Numbered from the stretch's first letter, positions 44,008 to 52,964 are shown. The stretch: DNA of 62,196 nucleotides from Lachnospiraceae bacterium (GCA_024698145.1 JAILRO010000003.1:1-62196), one strand, 5' to 3'. The notes: a model not told the origin generated them from the letters alone. Numbers and translations: made by a program.

Positions 44008-45426
44008 TCAGAAACGGAAGTCTCTTTCTCCTCCGTTACGTATCATATCAAGTCGTTCCTTTGTTATTACTTTGACCTTCTCATTGGTTATATCTTCAAG
44101 ATATTTCTTAATTATCGCATTGCCGACTTCTTTCGTCTCTTGTGTCGCATAGTCAGACAAATACTCTTCTAACGTCATAAGTGCATTCGGAAGACAACAA
44201 TTCTGAATCTGACGAGCCTTACAAAGAGTCATAAAACGGTCACCCGTGCGTCCCTCTCTGTAGCAGGCCGTACAAAATGACGGAATATAATCCATCTCCA
44301 TAAGCCATCTTACCACTTCATCAAGACTTCGTCTGTCAGACACATCAAACTGCACCGTATCCTCAGGTCTTTCCTCTCTCGTATATCCACCTACCGAAGT
44401 TCTTGAGCCTCCCGATATCTGCGAAATACCAAGATGCAATACCCGTTCTCTGGATTTCTCCGATTCACGAGTAGATACAATCATTCCTGTGTACGGAACA
44501 GCTATTCTTATACAAGCCACTATCTTGGCAAATGTATCATCATCAATCGCATTGGTAAACTCAGACAAATCCACATCATCAGCAGGACATACCCTGGGAA
44601 CCGATATTGTATGTGGTCCAACTCCGCAAGCTGCCTCAAGATGTTCAGCATGCATCAAAAGTCCGGCAAACTCATAACGATACTTATCTAACCCGAATAA
44701 AACTCCAAGTCCGACATCATCAATTCCCGCCTGCATAGCACGATCCATCGCCTCCGTGTGGTATGCGTAATCGCTTTTAGGTCCTGTCGGATGAAGTTTC
44801 TCATATGAAGACTTATGATATGTCTCCTGAAAAAGAATATAAGTACCGATACCGGCATCGTGAAGTTTCTTGTAATTCTCAACAGTAGTTGCTGCAATAT
44901 TAACATTAACACGACGTATCGCGCCATTCTTATGCTTAATGGAATAAATGGTCTTAATACTTTCAAGAATATATTCTATCGGATTGTTAATCGGATCTTC
45001 GCCCGCTTCAATCGCAAGACGCTTGTGTCCCATATCCTGAAGAGCAATAACTTCGTCCTTTATCTGTTCTTGTGTTAATTTGACACGTGGAATATTCTTA
45101 TTCTTGCCATGATACGGACAGTAAGTACAGCCATTTATACAATAATTGGACAAATAAAGCGGTGCAAAGAGCACTATGCGATTACCATAGAAATCCTTTT
45201 TTATCTGTTCTGCAAGAGCATATATCTCTTCATTCTTCTCCGGCACATCACAGGCAAGCAGGACCGAAGCCTCTCTGTGATTGAGCCCTTTGAGTTCACG
45301 AGCTTTGTTAAGTATATTATCTATTAATTCAACGTTATTCTTGTTCTCATCCGCATAGGCAAGCGATTCCATTATCTCATTATCGTCAATGAATTCTTCC
45401 GCCTTTGCCGACATCACGTTATACAT
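44008..45426 (-). CDS. hydG: [FeFe]-hydrogenase maturation radical SAM enzyme HydG
   Basis: 472 residues from ATG 45426 (GAGGTGG upstream). Tyrosine lyase that makes the CO and CN ligands of the hydrogenase H-cluster. N-terminal cluster motif LSNYCINGCTYCPYHG (CxxxCxxC), C-terminal auxiliary cluster CTACYREGRTGDRFM with later Cys, and ISGGSRTSVGGY near the active site. Length matches HydG rather than ThiH. HydE and HydF are not in the window. It implies the cell makes hydrogen by [FeFe]-hydrogenase. Confidence 0.95.
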   Translation of the reverse strand: MYNVMSAKAEEFIDDNEIMESLAYADENKNNVELIDNILNKARELKGLNHREASVLLACDVPEKNEEIYALAEQIKKDFYGNRIVLFAPLYLSNYCINGCTYCPYHGKNKNIPRVKLTQEQIKDEVIALQDMGHKRLAIEAGEDPINNPIEYILESIKTIYSIKHKNGAIRRVNVNIAATTVENYKKLHDAGIGTYILFQETYHKSSYEKLHPTGPKSDYAYHTEAMDRAMQAGIDDVGLGVLFGLDKYRYEFAGLLMHAEHLEAACGVGPHTISVPRVCPADDVDLSEFTNAIDDDTFAKIVACIRIAVPYTGMIVSTRESEKSRERVLHLGISQISGGSRTSVGGYTREERPEDTVQFDVSDRRSLDEVVRWLMEMDYIPSFCTACYREGRTGDRFMTLCKARQIQNCCLPNALMTLEEYLSDYATQETKEVGNAIIKKYLEDITNEKVKVITKERLDMIRNGGERDFRF

Positions 45427-45519
45427 AGTTATACCACCTCTCGGCATTAAGTATCGTATCAATACATATTAGCACAAAATACGCAAAAATTCAACATTTT
45501 ACAACTATGTACGAGCATA

Positions 45520-45575
45520 CAAAAAAGCACTTGCCCCGACAGTTTATAAACCGCTCAAAAGCAAGTGCTTTAACA
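45520..45575 (-). terminator. Terminator of the padR operon
   Basis: 11-bp perfect stem (45524-45534 with 45561-45571, arm AAAGCACTTGC) and a 26-nt loop, ending in TTTTTT on the minus strand, just after the DUF4097 stop. Confidence 0.8.
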
Positions 45576-45581
45576 TATTTA

Positions 45582-46463
45582 TTATTTCTGATTAACTTTT
45601 ATGTCGCCAATATCTGTAGATATAACAATACTTGGATTCTTGTTTTCTCCATTTGAGTTGTCAGCCGTTTGTTCATAACGCTTTTTGTAATCTTTTCCAT
45701 TAACCTCTACATCACCTATATCAGTTGAAATGTTAAAATCAAAGAGTTTCAAATCTCTGCATCCTTCAACTGATACATCGCCTGTATCATTGCCTATGGT
45801 AAGGCTTCCCGTTTCCCCGGCAAAATCACAATCCGTAAGTCTTACATCACCTGTATCATTACTTATTTCAGTATCGCCAAGATTACAAGAATTAAACTTC
45901 ATATCTCCCGTATCACCTTCTATATCGCTTTTTTCAAAAGAAATACCGGTAATTTTTATGTCTCCTGTATCTGTACTTAACGAAAGCACATCGCCTTTAA
46001 TATCATTTATTGCAACATCGCCTGTATCTGTATCAATTGAAACTCTTGAATATTCCGCATCTTTAGGAACCGTAATTACCATTTTGGCCTTAACTCTGCC
46101 AATATTAAAAATATTTTTTAAACTTTGCTGTTTTACAACAAGCACTTTGTCATCTACGTATATTTCCGGAACGAGTTTCTTTTTGTTACATTCATAGTGA
46201 ATGCATGCCTCGTCACCTGTCTCAATTGTAAGATCCATGACATTAAGATCTATCTTCATCTCATTAAACTCGTCAAGACCGATTGTATTGCCAGACACGC
46301 TTCCGTCATCATCCTTTACCACGATTGTACCTATTTTTTCGCCACCGCCAAATAAAGCAAATGGCATTCCAAGATTAATACCACCAAAGTGCTTAATACT
46401 ACCGAGAACAACACATACTATTGTTATAAGTGATAATGCTATAAGATATCCTGTTCTTTTCAT
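45582..46463 (-). CDS. DUF4097-type beta-repeat membrane protein
   Basis: 293 residues. One N-terminal membrane helix (residues 5-25) and then a beta-helical repeat region with eight copies of a D-T/I-G-D-(V/I/M) turn (DTGDVAIN, DTGDIKIT, DTGDMKFN, DTGDVRLT, DTGDVSVE, DIGDVEVN, DIGDIKVN and others). This is the DUF4097 family, found with envelope-stress and PadR regulators (LiaX/YvlB-like). It lies outside the membrane and probably senses or buffers cell-wall damage. Last gene of padR - 344-aa protein - this. Confidence 0.88.
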   Translation of the reverse strand: MKRTGYLIALSLITIVCVVLGSIKHFGGINLGMPFALFGGGEKIGTIVVKDDDGSVSGNTIGLDEFNEMKIDLNVMDLTIETGDEACIHYECNKKKLVPEIYVDDKVLVVKQQSLKNIFNIGRVKAKMVITVPKDAEYSRVSIDTDTGDVAINDIKGDVLSLSTDTGDIKITGISFEKSDIEGDTGDMKFNSCNLGDTEISNDTGDVRLTDCDFAGETGSLTIGNDTGDVSVEGCRDLKLFDFNISTDIGDVEVNGKDYKKRYEQTADNSNGENKNPSIVISTDIGDIKVNQK

Positions 46464-46481
46464 TTTATATTCTCCTTCCCT

Positions 46482-47516
46482 TTACGATCTCTTCGTCAAT
46501 ATAGATTTCAACGCTACATGAAGCACAGCCGCTATCGGCCAAATAATCCATGTTATAAACCAGTCAAATGTCAGGAAACTCCAACACATATATATGCATG
46601 TAACGGTAGGCCAGAACACCTCCATGATTGTCTCTGCAGTCGATGAAACATATGTAAGCCCTGATCGTTCATCATCTACATATACATTACCGGAACCCTT
46701 TTCTTCTTCAACAGACTCATTTTCAACCTTTTCGGTTTTTCTTGCAATCCCCTTGAAAAGTTCCTCAAAACTACCCTTGATTACTCCCGAATATACGATG
46801 AAGAAAACACCTATTGCTACAAAAACAAACAGACAAACACCACCAAGATCATCTACGCGAACAGGACCTGTAATGATATCGTCGATTTCATCGAATATAG
46901 ATGCAGGAACAACGCTTATAATGCAAAGTGCAACTCCTATTGCAAGTAACAATGCATGTTTTGGAGCATATGCAGCTTCAGCTTCCTTGACAAAGTCAAC
47001 TGTTGCCATATCCATTGAACATGCCTGCTTCTCAATAAAATCCCATTTCTTCATAATGGCACCTGTGTATATGAACAATATCACACCCACTGCAATCATT
47101 ATAAACATCATCGAAACACCAAGTTCACGTACAAGTGGATTTTCGGTAATCGCGTCAGGAATGATACAAGCGCTCACCGACATAATACAAAGTGCAACTC
47201 CAAGTGCAACTCTAAATGCTCTCTTCTTAGAATCATCAAGGAACTCTTTTACTTCTTCAAAACTTACTGTTCTTCTGCCCTCTTCATTCGGTGATTCAAC
47301 AACACTCTCTATTCCAAGTTCCTGCGCTATTTCATCAAGATTACCAAACTCGGAAATTACTGTTCCTACTGCAGCATTATCACTCATCCCCTCCGAGATT
47401 AACTCGTTGTACTTGTCCTCCATCATTTGATAAAGCTCATCTTTTGCCCTTTTTACACTAGATGTGTCCGGCAGATTCGCAAACATGTTATCCAAGTAAT
47501 TCTTAATCGTCTCCAT
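46482..47516 (-). CDS. HAAS/DUF1700-type membrane protein
   Basis: 344 residues. The N-terminal ~70 residues are helical (NYLDNMFANLPDTSSVKRAK ... ISEFGNLDEIAQELG), the HAAS/permease-prefix-like motif that follows PadR genes in Firmicutes. Then three groups of paired membrane helices, with two similar halves (RVALGVALCIMSVSA and LLLAIGVALCIISVVP). No enzyme motif. Probably works with the PadR protein and the DUF4097 protein as an envelope-response module. Confidence 0.82.
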   Translation of the reverse strand: METIKNYLDNMFANLPDTSSVKRAKDELYQMMEDKYNELISEGMSDNAAVGTVISEFGNLDEIAQELGIESVVESPNEEGRRTVSFEEVKEFLDDSKKRAFRVALGVALCIMSVSACIIPDAITENPLVRELGVSMMFIMIAVGVILFIYTGAIMKKWDFIEKQACSMDMATVDFVKEAEAAYAPKHALLLAIGVALCIISVVPASIFDEIDDIITGPVRVDDLGGVCLFVFVAIGVFFIVYSGVIKGSFEELFKGIARKTEKVENESVEEEKGSGNVYVDDERSGLTYVSSTAETIMEVFWPTVTCIYMCWSFLTFDWFITWIIWPIAAVLHVALKSILTKRS

Positions 47517-47518
47517 AT

Positions 47519-47869
47519 CTATTCCCCTTTCACACTCATATCACTTCTTATAAACTTCTCAATTACTTCTTTGGTGATATGCCATTCCTCACATTTTTCT
47601 TTGTAATAATCCTTACCGCTATCAGTTATTCGATAGTAAGTTCGGCGCTTTCCACCATTCTCCTCTGACGAAAACGACTCAACATATCCGTTTTTCTCCA
47701 TTCTTGTAAATGCGGAATATAATGTTGTTTCCTTGATAATATATTTCTCATCGGAAATGTTCTTAATCTGCTTAGATATCTCATATCCGTATGAAGGTTC
47801 TTCCATTAGCAGATATAAAATTATTGTGTCATTATATCCACGAATTACATCACTACTTATATTGCTCAT
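47519..47869 (-). CDS. PadR-family transcriptional regulator
   Basis: 116 residues from ATG 47869 (GGAGG 10 nt before; the open frame starts at a TTG that touches the SD). Winged-helix PadR: YNDTIILYLLMEEPSYGYEI, IKETTLYSAFTRMEKNGYVE, GGKRRTYYRITDSGKDYY. Short, without a long C-terminal dimer arm. First gene of its operon; the operator array at 47904-47977 and a perfect promoter (47980-48008) lie just upstream, so it is almost certainly autoregulated. Confidence 0.93.
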   Translation of the reverse strand: MSNISSDVIRGYNDTIILYLLMEEPSYGYEISKQIKNISDEKYIIKETTLYSAFTRMEKNGYVESFSSEENGGKRRTYYRITDSGKDYYKEKCEEWHITKEVIEKFIRSDMSVKGE

Positions 47870-47903
47870 ATATAACAAGCCTCCTTTCGCAATAACTTCT
47901 TTA

Positions 47904-47977
47904 TTACGTCTGACATTGGTACGATAGACGTTGCTTCGTCTGTCGTTGTTACGACTGTCGTACTACATCTGTCGTAG
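47904..47977 (-). promoter_or_regulatory. Operator array of five ~15-bp units before padR
   Basis: Units start at 47904, 47919, 47934, 47949 and 47963 with consensus (T/C)TACG(A/T)CTGTCGT(A/T)G. Unit 4 is a perfect 13-bp palindrome (TACGAC-T-GTCGTA). The array begins next to the -10 box and covers the start site. The most likely ligand is the PadR protein. Confidence 0.7.
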
Positions 47978-47979
47978 TA

Positions 47980-48008
47980 AATATATCACGACCACATTTC
48001 AAAGTCAA
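47980..48008 (-). promoter_or_regulatory. Promoter of the padR operon
   Basis: On the minus strand: -35 TTGACT (48003-48008), 17-nt spacer, -10 TATATT (47980-47985). The operator units follow immediately, so bound repressor would block initiation or early elongation. Confidence 0.8.
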
Positions 48009-48038
48009 CACCCTTTTTAAAATTTAATCTTCAAACAT

Positions 48039-48076
48039 CAAAAAAGGACACCCCAAAACCTTGAGATATCCTTGAA
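48039..48076 (-). terminator. Terminator of pheA
   Basis: 11-bp RNA stem with three G-U pairs (48063-48073 with 48044-48054), then TTTTTT on the minus strand, 30 nt after the pheA stop. Confidence 0.75.
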
Positions 48077-48104
48077 AATACATGCATTGTACAAGACAGA
48101 AAAA

Positions 48105-49250
48105 TTATTTCTCTGATTGGAAACACCCTATAATACGGAAGTTCTCTGTCTCTTCTTTAATTGCCATCAGAGCGTTTTTAACATCATTATCAGAAAGACT
48201 TCCTTCAAAATCCACAAAGAAACAGTACTCCCACTGTTTATCCGATAGCGGAACCGACTCAATACTTGTCATATTAACATCATTAAATATAAAATGTGCA
48301 AGTATATTGTAAAGCGAACCTACCGCATGCGGCAGCGAAAATGATACGCTCACGCGGTTAGAATCCTTCTCGTACTCTCTATTATTTGATACGATTACAA
48401 AACGTGTCGTATTATCCGAAGACACATTAAGCTTAGGATTAAGAATGTTAAGTCCGTATATCTTGGCTGCTCTTTCGCTAGCAATAGCAACCTGTGATGT
48501 ATCTCCGTCCTCCTTCACCTTTTTAGCGGCAAGCGCGGTGTTACCCATACTAACCTGCCGCCAGTCCTTATCCTCTAAGTATTCCTTTGCCTGCATAAGT
48601 CCCTGCGGATGAGAAAATACAGTGCGAACACCGGATATTTCCGTTCCTGCAAGACCTAAAAGACACTGATCCACTTTAACCATCTGCTCACCGACAATAG
48701 ATAAGTTATAACTCTCAAACAAATCATATATACCGTTAACAAAGCCTGCAGTTGAATTCTCTATAGGAAGAACGCCATAATCTGCACGTCCCTCTGAAAC
48801 CGCCTTGGCAACCTCTGTAAAATCAGCCACATTGGTTGACATAACATTTTCACCAAAAAATGATACCAATGCCGTTTCTGCAAATGCTCCCGGCACTCCT
48901 GCATATACTGCTTTTGTATCTGAAGTTATTTCAAGCTTATCAATCTGCTTATAAAGCTTGTCAACAAAATGATCCCTATCGCCAATCGCGCGATACTGGT
49001 AACGTCTTGAGACAGACATAATCTGGGTAAAAAGCTCCTGAACACTTCTTGCATTAAACTTACCGTGAGCAAGGTTTCCGAGTTTATCAAGTTTCTCCTC
49101 TTCTCTTGCTTTGTCATAGATTGGCTTACCTGTCTCGCTCTTATATTTGGCAACTTCTAATGCCAAATCCATTCTTTTTTCTATGAGCTTAACAATCTCG
49201 CTATCAACCTCATCTATCTGCTGTCTCGTAATGCTTAAGTCCTGTATCAT
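48105..49250 (-). CDS. pheA: Bifunctional chorismate mutase / prephenate dehydratase
   Basis: 381 residues. Residues 1-85 chorismate mutase type II (SITRQQIDEVDSEIVKLIEK), 110-285 prephenate dehydratase (YAGVPGAFAETAL, TRFVIVSNN with the catalytic Thr of TRF), 295-375 ACT domain (SLPHAVGSLYNILAHF). Makes phenylpyruvate for phenylalanine and is inhibited by Phe through the ACT domain. The conserved ESRP phenylalanine site reads ESVP here, which may weaken inhibition. Last gene after the folate cluster, behind a 13-bp tandem repeat. Confidence 0.95.
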   Translation of the reverse strand: MIQDLSITRQQIDEVDSEIVKLIEKRMDLALEVAKYKSETGKPIYDKAREEEKLDKLGNLAHGKFNARSVQELFTQIMSVSRRYQYRAIGDRDHFVDKLYKQIDKLEITSDTKAVYAGVPGAFAETALVSFFGENVMSTNVADFTEVAKAVSEGRADYGVLPIENSTAGFVNGIYDLFESYNLSIVGEQMVKVDQCLLGLAGTEISGVRTVFSHPQGLMQAKEYLEDKDWRQVSMGNTALAAKKVKEDGDTSQVAIASERAAKIYGLNILNPKLNVSSDNTTRFVIVSNNREYEKDSNRVSVSFSLPHAVGSLYNILAHFIFNDVNMTSIESVPLSDKQWEYCFFVDFEGSLSDNDVKNALMAIKEETENFRIIGCFQSEK

Positions 49251-49272
49251 TTTGTATCTCCTTATCAGTTAT

Positions 49273-49324
49273 TTTACATAATATATAGACATAATAGCTA
49301 TACATAATTTGTTTACATAATTAT
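49273..49324. repeat. Four tandem 13-bp repeats between folBK and pheA
   Basis: Exact 13-nt period at 49273, 49286, 49299 and 49312, all of the form TNNACATAATNNN (TTTACATAATATA in the first). The last unit overlaps the folBK stop codon. Single or double copies of the same core occur in the other gaps of this operon (50157, 50196, 51596) and before 54188. Confidence 0.75.
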
Positions 49325-50136
49325 TTCTTTAGATTTTCAAGCATCTCTGCAACTGACTTATGTAATACCGGATGCATGTAGTATGGTGCAATAGAATTAA
49401 GCGGTTCCAACACAAACTCTCGCTTTGGTATCTCTACATGTGGAATCTTAAGATCCTCTTCCATTATTATCTCATCATCATAAAACAGTATATCCACATC
49501 CAATGTTCTTGGTCCCCAGTGAACAAGACGTTCGCGGTGAGCCTCTTTCTCTATAGCCATTGCTGTCTCAAGAAGCTCTCTTGGTGTCTTTAATGTCACA
49601 ATTTCCAAAGCACCATTTAAGAAATCCTCCTGCTCCACATCACCATAAGGCTTGGTTTCTATATAATCTGCAACAGCTGTTACCTTCGTGTCATATTCGT
49701 TGTTGAAATAATCTACCGCCATATCAAGATACCCTTCTCGGTCTCCGATATTAGAACCAATTGAAAGATATGCTTTATGCCATTTTCTTTTGATTGTGAC
49801 TGACACGGTGTCTAAATGTTCCAGCACCGGTGCCCATGGTTTCTTGACTGTAATTTCCACCTCAAATAACTGTTCATATGTAAGCAATAATGTTTCCGCA
49901 ATGGTCTCCGCCACACGCTCAATCAGGAGAAAACGCTGTCTTTCTACAATCTCTTTAATCTTTCTGCAAACTTCACTATAATCAAGAGACTCTTTTAAAT
50001 AATCTGTTTTTCCGGCTTTCCTTGTGTCCAAAAACAAGGTTGCACAAACAATAAACTTCTGTCCCAACACCTGCTCTTGTTCCAACACACCATGATGTCC
50101 GAACAATTCAAGATTCTCTATATATATCTTATCCAT
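49321..50136 (-). CDS. folBK: Dihydroneopterin aldolase - HPPK fusion
   Basis: 271 residues. Residues 1-118 FolB (MDKIYIENLELFGHHGVLEQ, Lys in TVKKPWAP), 122-271 FolK (AYLSIGSNIGDREGYLD, HWGPRTLDVDILFYDD with the ATP/Mg motif). Converts dihydroneopterin to 6-hydroxymethyl-dihydropterin and then to its diphosphate for FolP. Fusion is common in clostridia. Between folP and pheA. Confidence 0.96.
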   Translation of the reverse strand: MDKIYIENLELFGHHGVLEQEQVLGQKFIVCATLFLDTRKAGKTDYLKESLDYSEVCRKIKEIVERQRFLLIERVAETIAETLLLTYEQLFEVEITVKKPWAPVLEHLDTVSVTIKRKWHKAYLSIGSNIGDREGYLDMAVDYFNNEYDTKVTAVADYIETKPYGDVEQEDFLNGALEIVTLKTPRELLETAMAIEKEAHRERLVHWGPRTLDVDILFYDDEIIMEEDLKIPHVEIPKREFVLEPLNSIAPYYMHPVLHKSVAEMLENLKK

Positions 50137-50220
50137 TGCCGTTCCTCCTTTGTTATTATATTATGTCAACCAACAATATATCACTCGCGCAGTCATGCAT
50201 TATGTAAACTAATTCAATAA

Positions 50221-51084
50221 TTACGAATTCAATATTGCTTCTGTCATTTGTATTGCTCTGCGATTTTCCTTAACATCGTGCACTCTGAATATTCTACATC
50301 CCTTCTGATATCCGATAACAGATGTTGCCACTGTTCCTTCCATTCTCTCATCTGTTGGAAGATCTAGCGTTAGTCCAATCATAGACTTTCTTGAGCTTCC
50401 TAATAATACCGGATAGCCAAGTTGACATAACTTTTCAAGATTATTCATCATGACAAGATTCTGTTCACAGTCTTTAGCGAATCCAATACCGGGATCAAGC
50501 ATAATGTTTTCCTTGGCAATGCCAAAGTCCAGCGCAATATCCACAGTGTCTTTCATATCATTTATAACATCCCCAACAAAGTTGACATAACTTTCTTTTG
50601 TATCCCCTTCAACATCTCTGTTATGCATAAGACAACAAGGTACTTTTCCATTAGCTATTTCTTTTGCCATAGCGAAATTGACAGAATCATCATTAATATC
50701 GCCTTCATTATTTAAGCTATCCCACTTAAGTCCCCAGATATCATTTATAAGATCTACTCCCGCTTTGATTCCTGCACGGGCAACCTTATACTTATACGTG
50801 TCCAACGATATCGGTATGTCAAACTTTTTCTTTATCGCTTCAATCACCGGCACAACACGATACATCTCGAAGTCCTCAGATATCTTTTGATGTCCCGGTC
50901 TAGTTGATTCTCCGCCAACATCAATAATGTCCGCACCTTCGCTTATCATTTCTTCTACTCGGAAAAGTGCGCTGTCCATATCATAGTACTTTCCGCCATC
51001 CGAAAATGAATCCGGAGTTACATTAAGTATTCCCATGATGTAAAAATGTTTGTCAAAATCAAATTCTTTTCCGCCTATTAACAT
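50221..51084 (-). CDS. folP: Dihydropteroate synthase
   Basis: 287 residues from ATG 51084 (GGGAGATGAAGCT). TIM-barrel motifs MGILNVTPDSFSDGGKYY, DVGGESTRPGHQK and GSSRKSMIG are intact. Joins pterin diphosphate and p-aminobenzoate; target of sulfonamides. There is an acidic insertion near residues 120-135 (NNEGDINDDSVNF). Confidence 0.96.
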   Translation of the reverse strand: MLIGGKEFDFDKHFYIMGILNVTPDSFSDGGKYYDMDSALFRVEEMISEGADIIDVGGESTRPGHQKISEDFEMYRVVPVIEAIKKKFDIPISLDTYKYKVARAGIKAGVDLINDIWGLKWDSLNNEGDINDDSVNFAMAKEIANGKVPCCLMHNRDVEGDTKESYVNFVGDVINDMKDTVDIALDFGIAKENIMLDPGIGFAKDCEQNLVMMNNLEKLCQLGYPVLLGSSRKSMIGLTLDLPTDERMEGTVATSVIGYQKGCRIFRVHDVKENRRAIQMTEAILNS

Positions 51085-51101
51085 AGCTTCATCTCCCAAT
51101 T

Positions 51102-51581
51102 TTAATATTTTATGCTGTAATTCTTAAGATCATCATTCCAATAACAATCTGCTATTGCTCCACATTCGAAACAATTACGACTGAGTTTATCAGCCTTATA
51201 CAAAAGACGCGTAAGCACATCTCCATTACCGACATCATCGCTGTGAACCCTTATTGCGTTTATCGCAAGTTCACATTCTTCTTTTGAAAAACCACAATCT
51301 CTTAATATACTTCCCGCAATGTCAGCTCCTGCATCTCCATGAGGTACTTTGTTTTCGTACTGTTCATATCTTCCTATGTCATGAAGAAGTGCTGTAGCAT
51401 ACGCAAGTTCTTTATCTATATCCGCTTTCTCTTCCAGTATCAGAATATATAATATCCTGGCAACATCTAAAAGATGTGTAATTCCATGCCTGCAAAAGAT
51501 ACGGTCTGTCTCCGCAACCTCAATGCGTTTCATTATGTCTTTGAATGTTTCATGATTCATTACTTTTTCTACACGTTCCAT
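51102..51581 (-). CDS. HD-domain phosphohydrolase in the folate operon
   Basis: 159 residues. HD-type metal motif: His in CRHGITHLLDV, HD in ALLHDIGRYEQY, then His and Asp in PHGDAGADIA and VHSDDVGNGD. Small HD proteins of this kind commonly sit between folate genes in clostridia. A role in dephosphorylating dihydroneopterin triphosphate is attractive because no FolQ-like Nudix enzyme is seen here, but this is a guess. Between folC and folP. Confidence 0.85.
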   Translation of the reverse strand: MERVEKVMNHETFKDIMKRIEVAETDRIFCRHGITHLLDVARILYILILEEKADIDKELAYATALLHDIGRYEQYENKVPHGDAGADIAGSILRDCGFSKEECELAINAIRVHSDDVGNGDVLTRLLYKADKLSRNCFECGAIADCYWNDDLKNYSIKY

Positions 51582-51650
51582 ACTACGACCTCTTGTATAT
51601 TATGTCAACTAATCTCATTAATCTCTGCGTTGTCATATGGTTGTTTGGTT

Positions 51651-52964
51651 TTACATAACAATTTGTCCTATATATGACAGTGACCCCCATGCAACAATGA
51701 CCGGAGCATCGTCTTTTTCTTTAATATCCCCGTTACTATCTTTGTCGCACATTTCCTTCCAGCATTTTTGTGCCTTATCAACTGCATCCTTAACCGACTC
51801 ACATTTTGTAACATCGCCGCAATACCTGCCAACAACTTCTGACAATCTATCGGTATCAAGACCTCTTGGATTATCAGGTTTTATGATATAACAGGCACTT
51901 GCCATAGGGCAAAGACAAGCCATCATTTTTTCATACTCCTTGTCTTGCAACACTCCTATTATAAAGATAAATTTTCTGTTTGTAAAATGCTTTTCAATAC
52001 TTTCTTTAAGTGCAGCAACTCCCTGTATATTATGAGCGCCATCTTTGATAAATGTGGGATTATCGCTTATTTTTTCAAAACGGCCTTCCCACACGGCCTG
52101 TTTAAGCGAGGAAGCATTGACATTACCATCCAACAAAAGTTTTGTCTCTATCGCAGTTATCGCATTGTATATCTGATATCTACCGGCCAAAGAAATCTCA
52201 TACTCAACATCCTTATATAAGAATGTACTTCCACAAAGATCCTCTTTCAGTATGGTAAGCTTTGATGCATCAGCCACAACAAAATCACCATTTTTCTCAT
52301 CAGCCGTCAGACCTTCATTTACATTGATATACTCTTGTCGTAAAACGTCAAGTGTTCGCTCATCCATAGGATATGCCACGGAAGGGCAACCCGGTTTCAT
52401 TATTCCTGCCTTCTCGTAAGCAATCTTTTCTAGTGTATCACCAAGGAACTGCATATGATCCATGCCGATATTGGAAAATACCGTACAAAGAGGCTTCTTG
52501 ATAACATTTGTGGCATCCTCTCGTCCGCCCATACCAACTTCAAGAATTACAGTGTCAACATTTTCCTTAACAAAATACAAAAAAGCAACCGCCGTTTCAA
52601 TCTCAAATGCAGTAGGGACGGGAAATCCGTCCTGCTCCATAGACAAAACGGCCCTGTCAACCGCCGTTAAAAGCCTTGCAAACACGTCTTTATCCATGAA
52701 TACTCCATTTATCTGAAAACGATCAAGATATTCATGTATAGTAGGCGATATATATCTTCCCACTTTCTTCCCTTCACTTCTGTACATCATTTCAAGGAAT
52801 GTGCATATACTTCCCTTGCCGTTAGTACCTGCAACATGAATTATAGAAAGTTTATCCTGCGGATTATCAAGTCTCAAAAGCAGTTCTTTAATTGATAAAA
52901 GTCCCAGAATACTGCCTTTTTTACCAACATTATCGATATAATCCATAGCCTCATCATATGTCAT
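51651..52964 (-). CDS. folC: Folylpolyglutamate synthase / dihydrofolate synthase
   Basis: 437 residues. P-loop IIHVAGTNGKGSICTFL, Mg/ADP site VGMGGREDATNVI, DGAHNIQGV before the C-terminal domain, and HMQFLGDTLEKIAYEKAGI. Adds glutamates to folates and often performs the dihydrofolate synthase step. First gene of the folC-HD-folP-folBK-pheA series. The ribosome site is weak. Confidence 0.96.
   Translation of the reverse strand: MTYDEAMDYIDNVGKKGSILGLLSIKELLLRLDNPQDKLSIIHVAGTNGKGSICTFLEMMYRSEGKKVGRYISPTIHEYLDRFQINGVFMDKDVFARLLTAVDRAVLSMEQDGFPVPTAFEIETAVAFLYFVKENVDTVILEVGMGGREDATNVIKKPLCTVFSNIGMDHMQFLGDTLEKIAYEKAGIMKPGCPSVAYPMDERTLDVLRQEYINVNEGLTADEKNGDFVVADASKLTILKEDLCGSTFLYKDVEYEISLAGRYQIYNAITAIETKLLLDGNVNASSLKQAVWEGRFEKISDNPTFIKDGAHNIQGVAALKESIEKHFTNRKFIFIIGVLQDKEYEKMMACLCPMASACYIIKPDNPRGLDTDRLSEVVGRYCGDVTKCESVKDAVDKAQKCWKEMCDKDSNGDIKEKDDAPVIVAWGSLSYIGQIVM

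Noticed and set aside
45730-46197. 155-residue open frame with SPVS repeats
   Set aside because: The repeats mirror the DTGD turns of the DUF4097 gene on the other strand.
46594-47430. 278-residue plus-strand open frame
   Set aside because: Antisense to the HAAS-type gene, Ser/Thr-rich as expected from the complement of a Glu/Val-rich gene, and no ribosome site.
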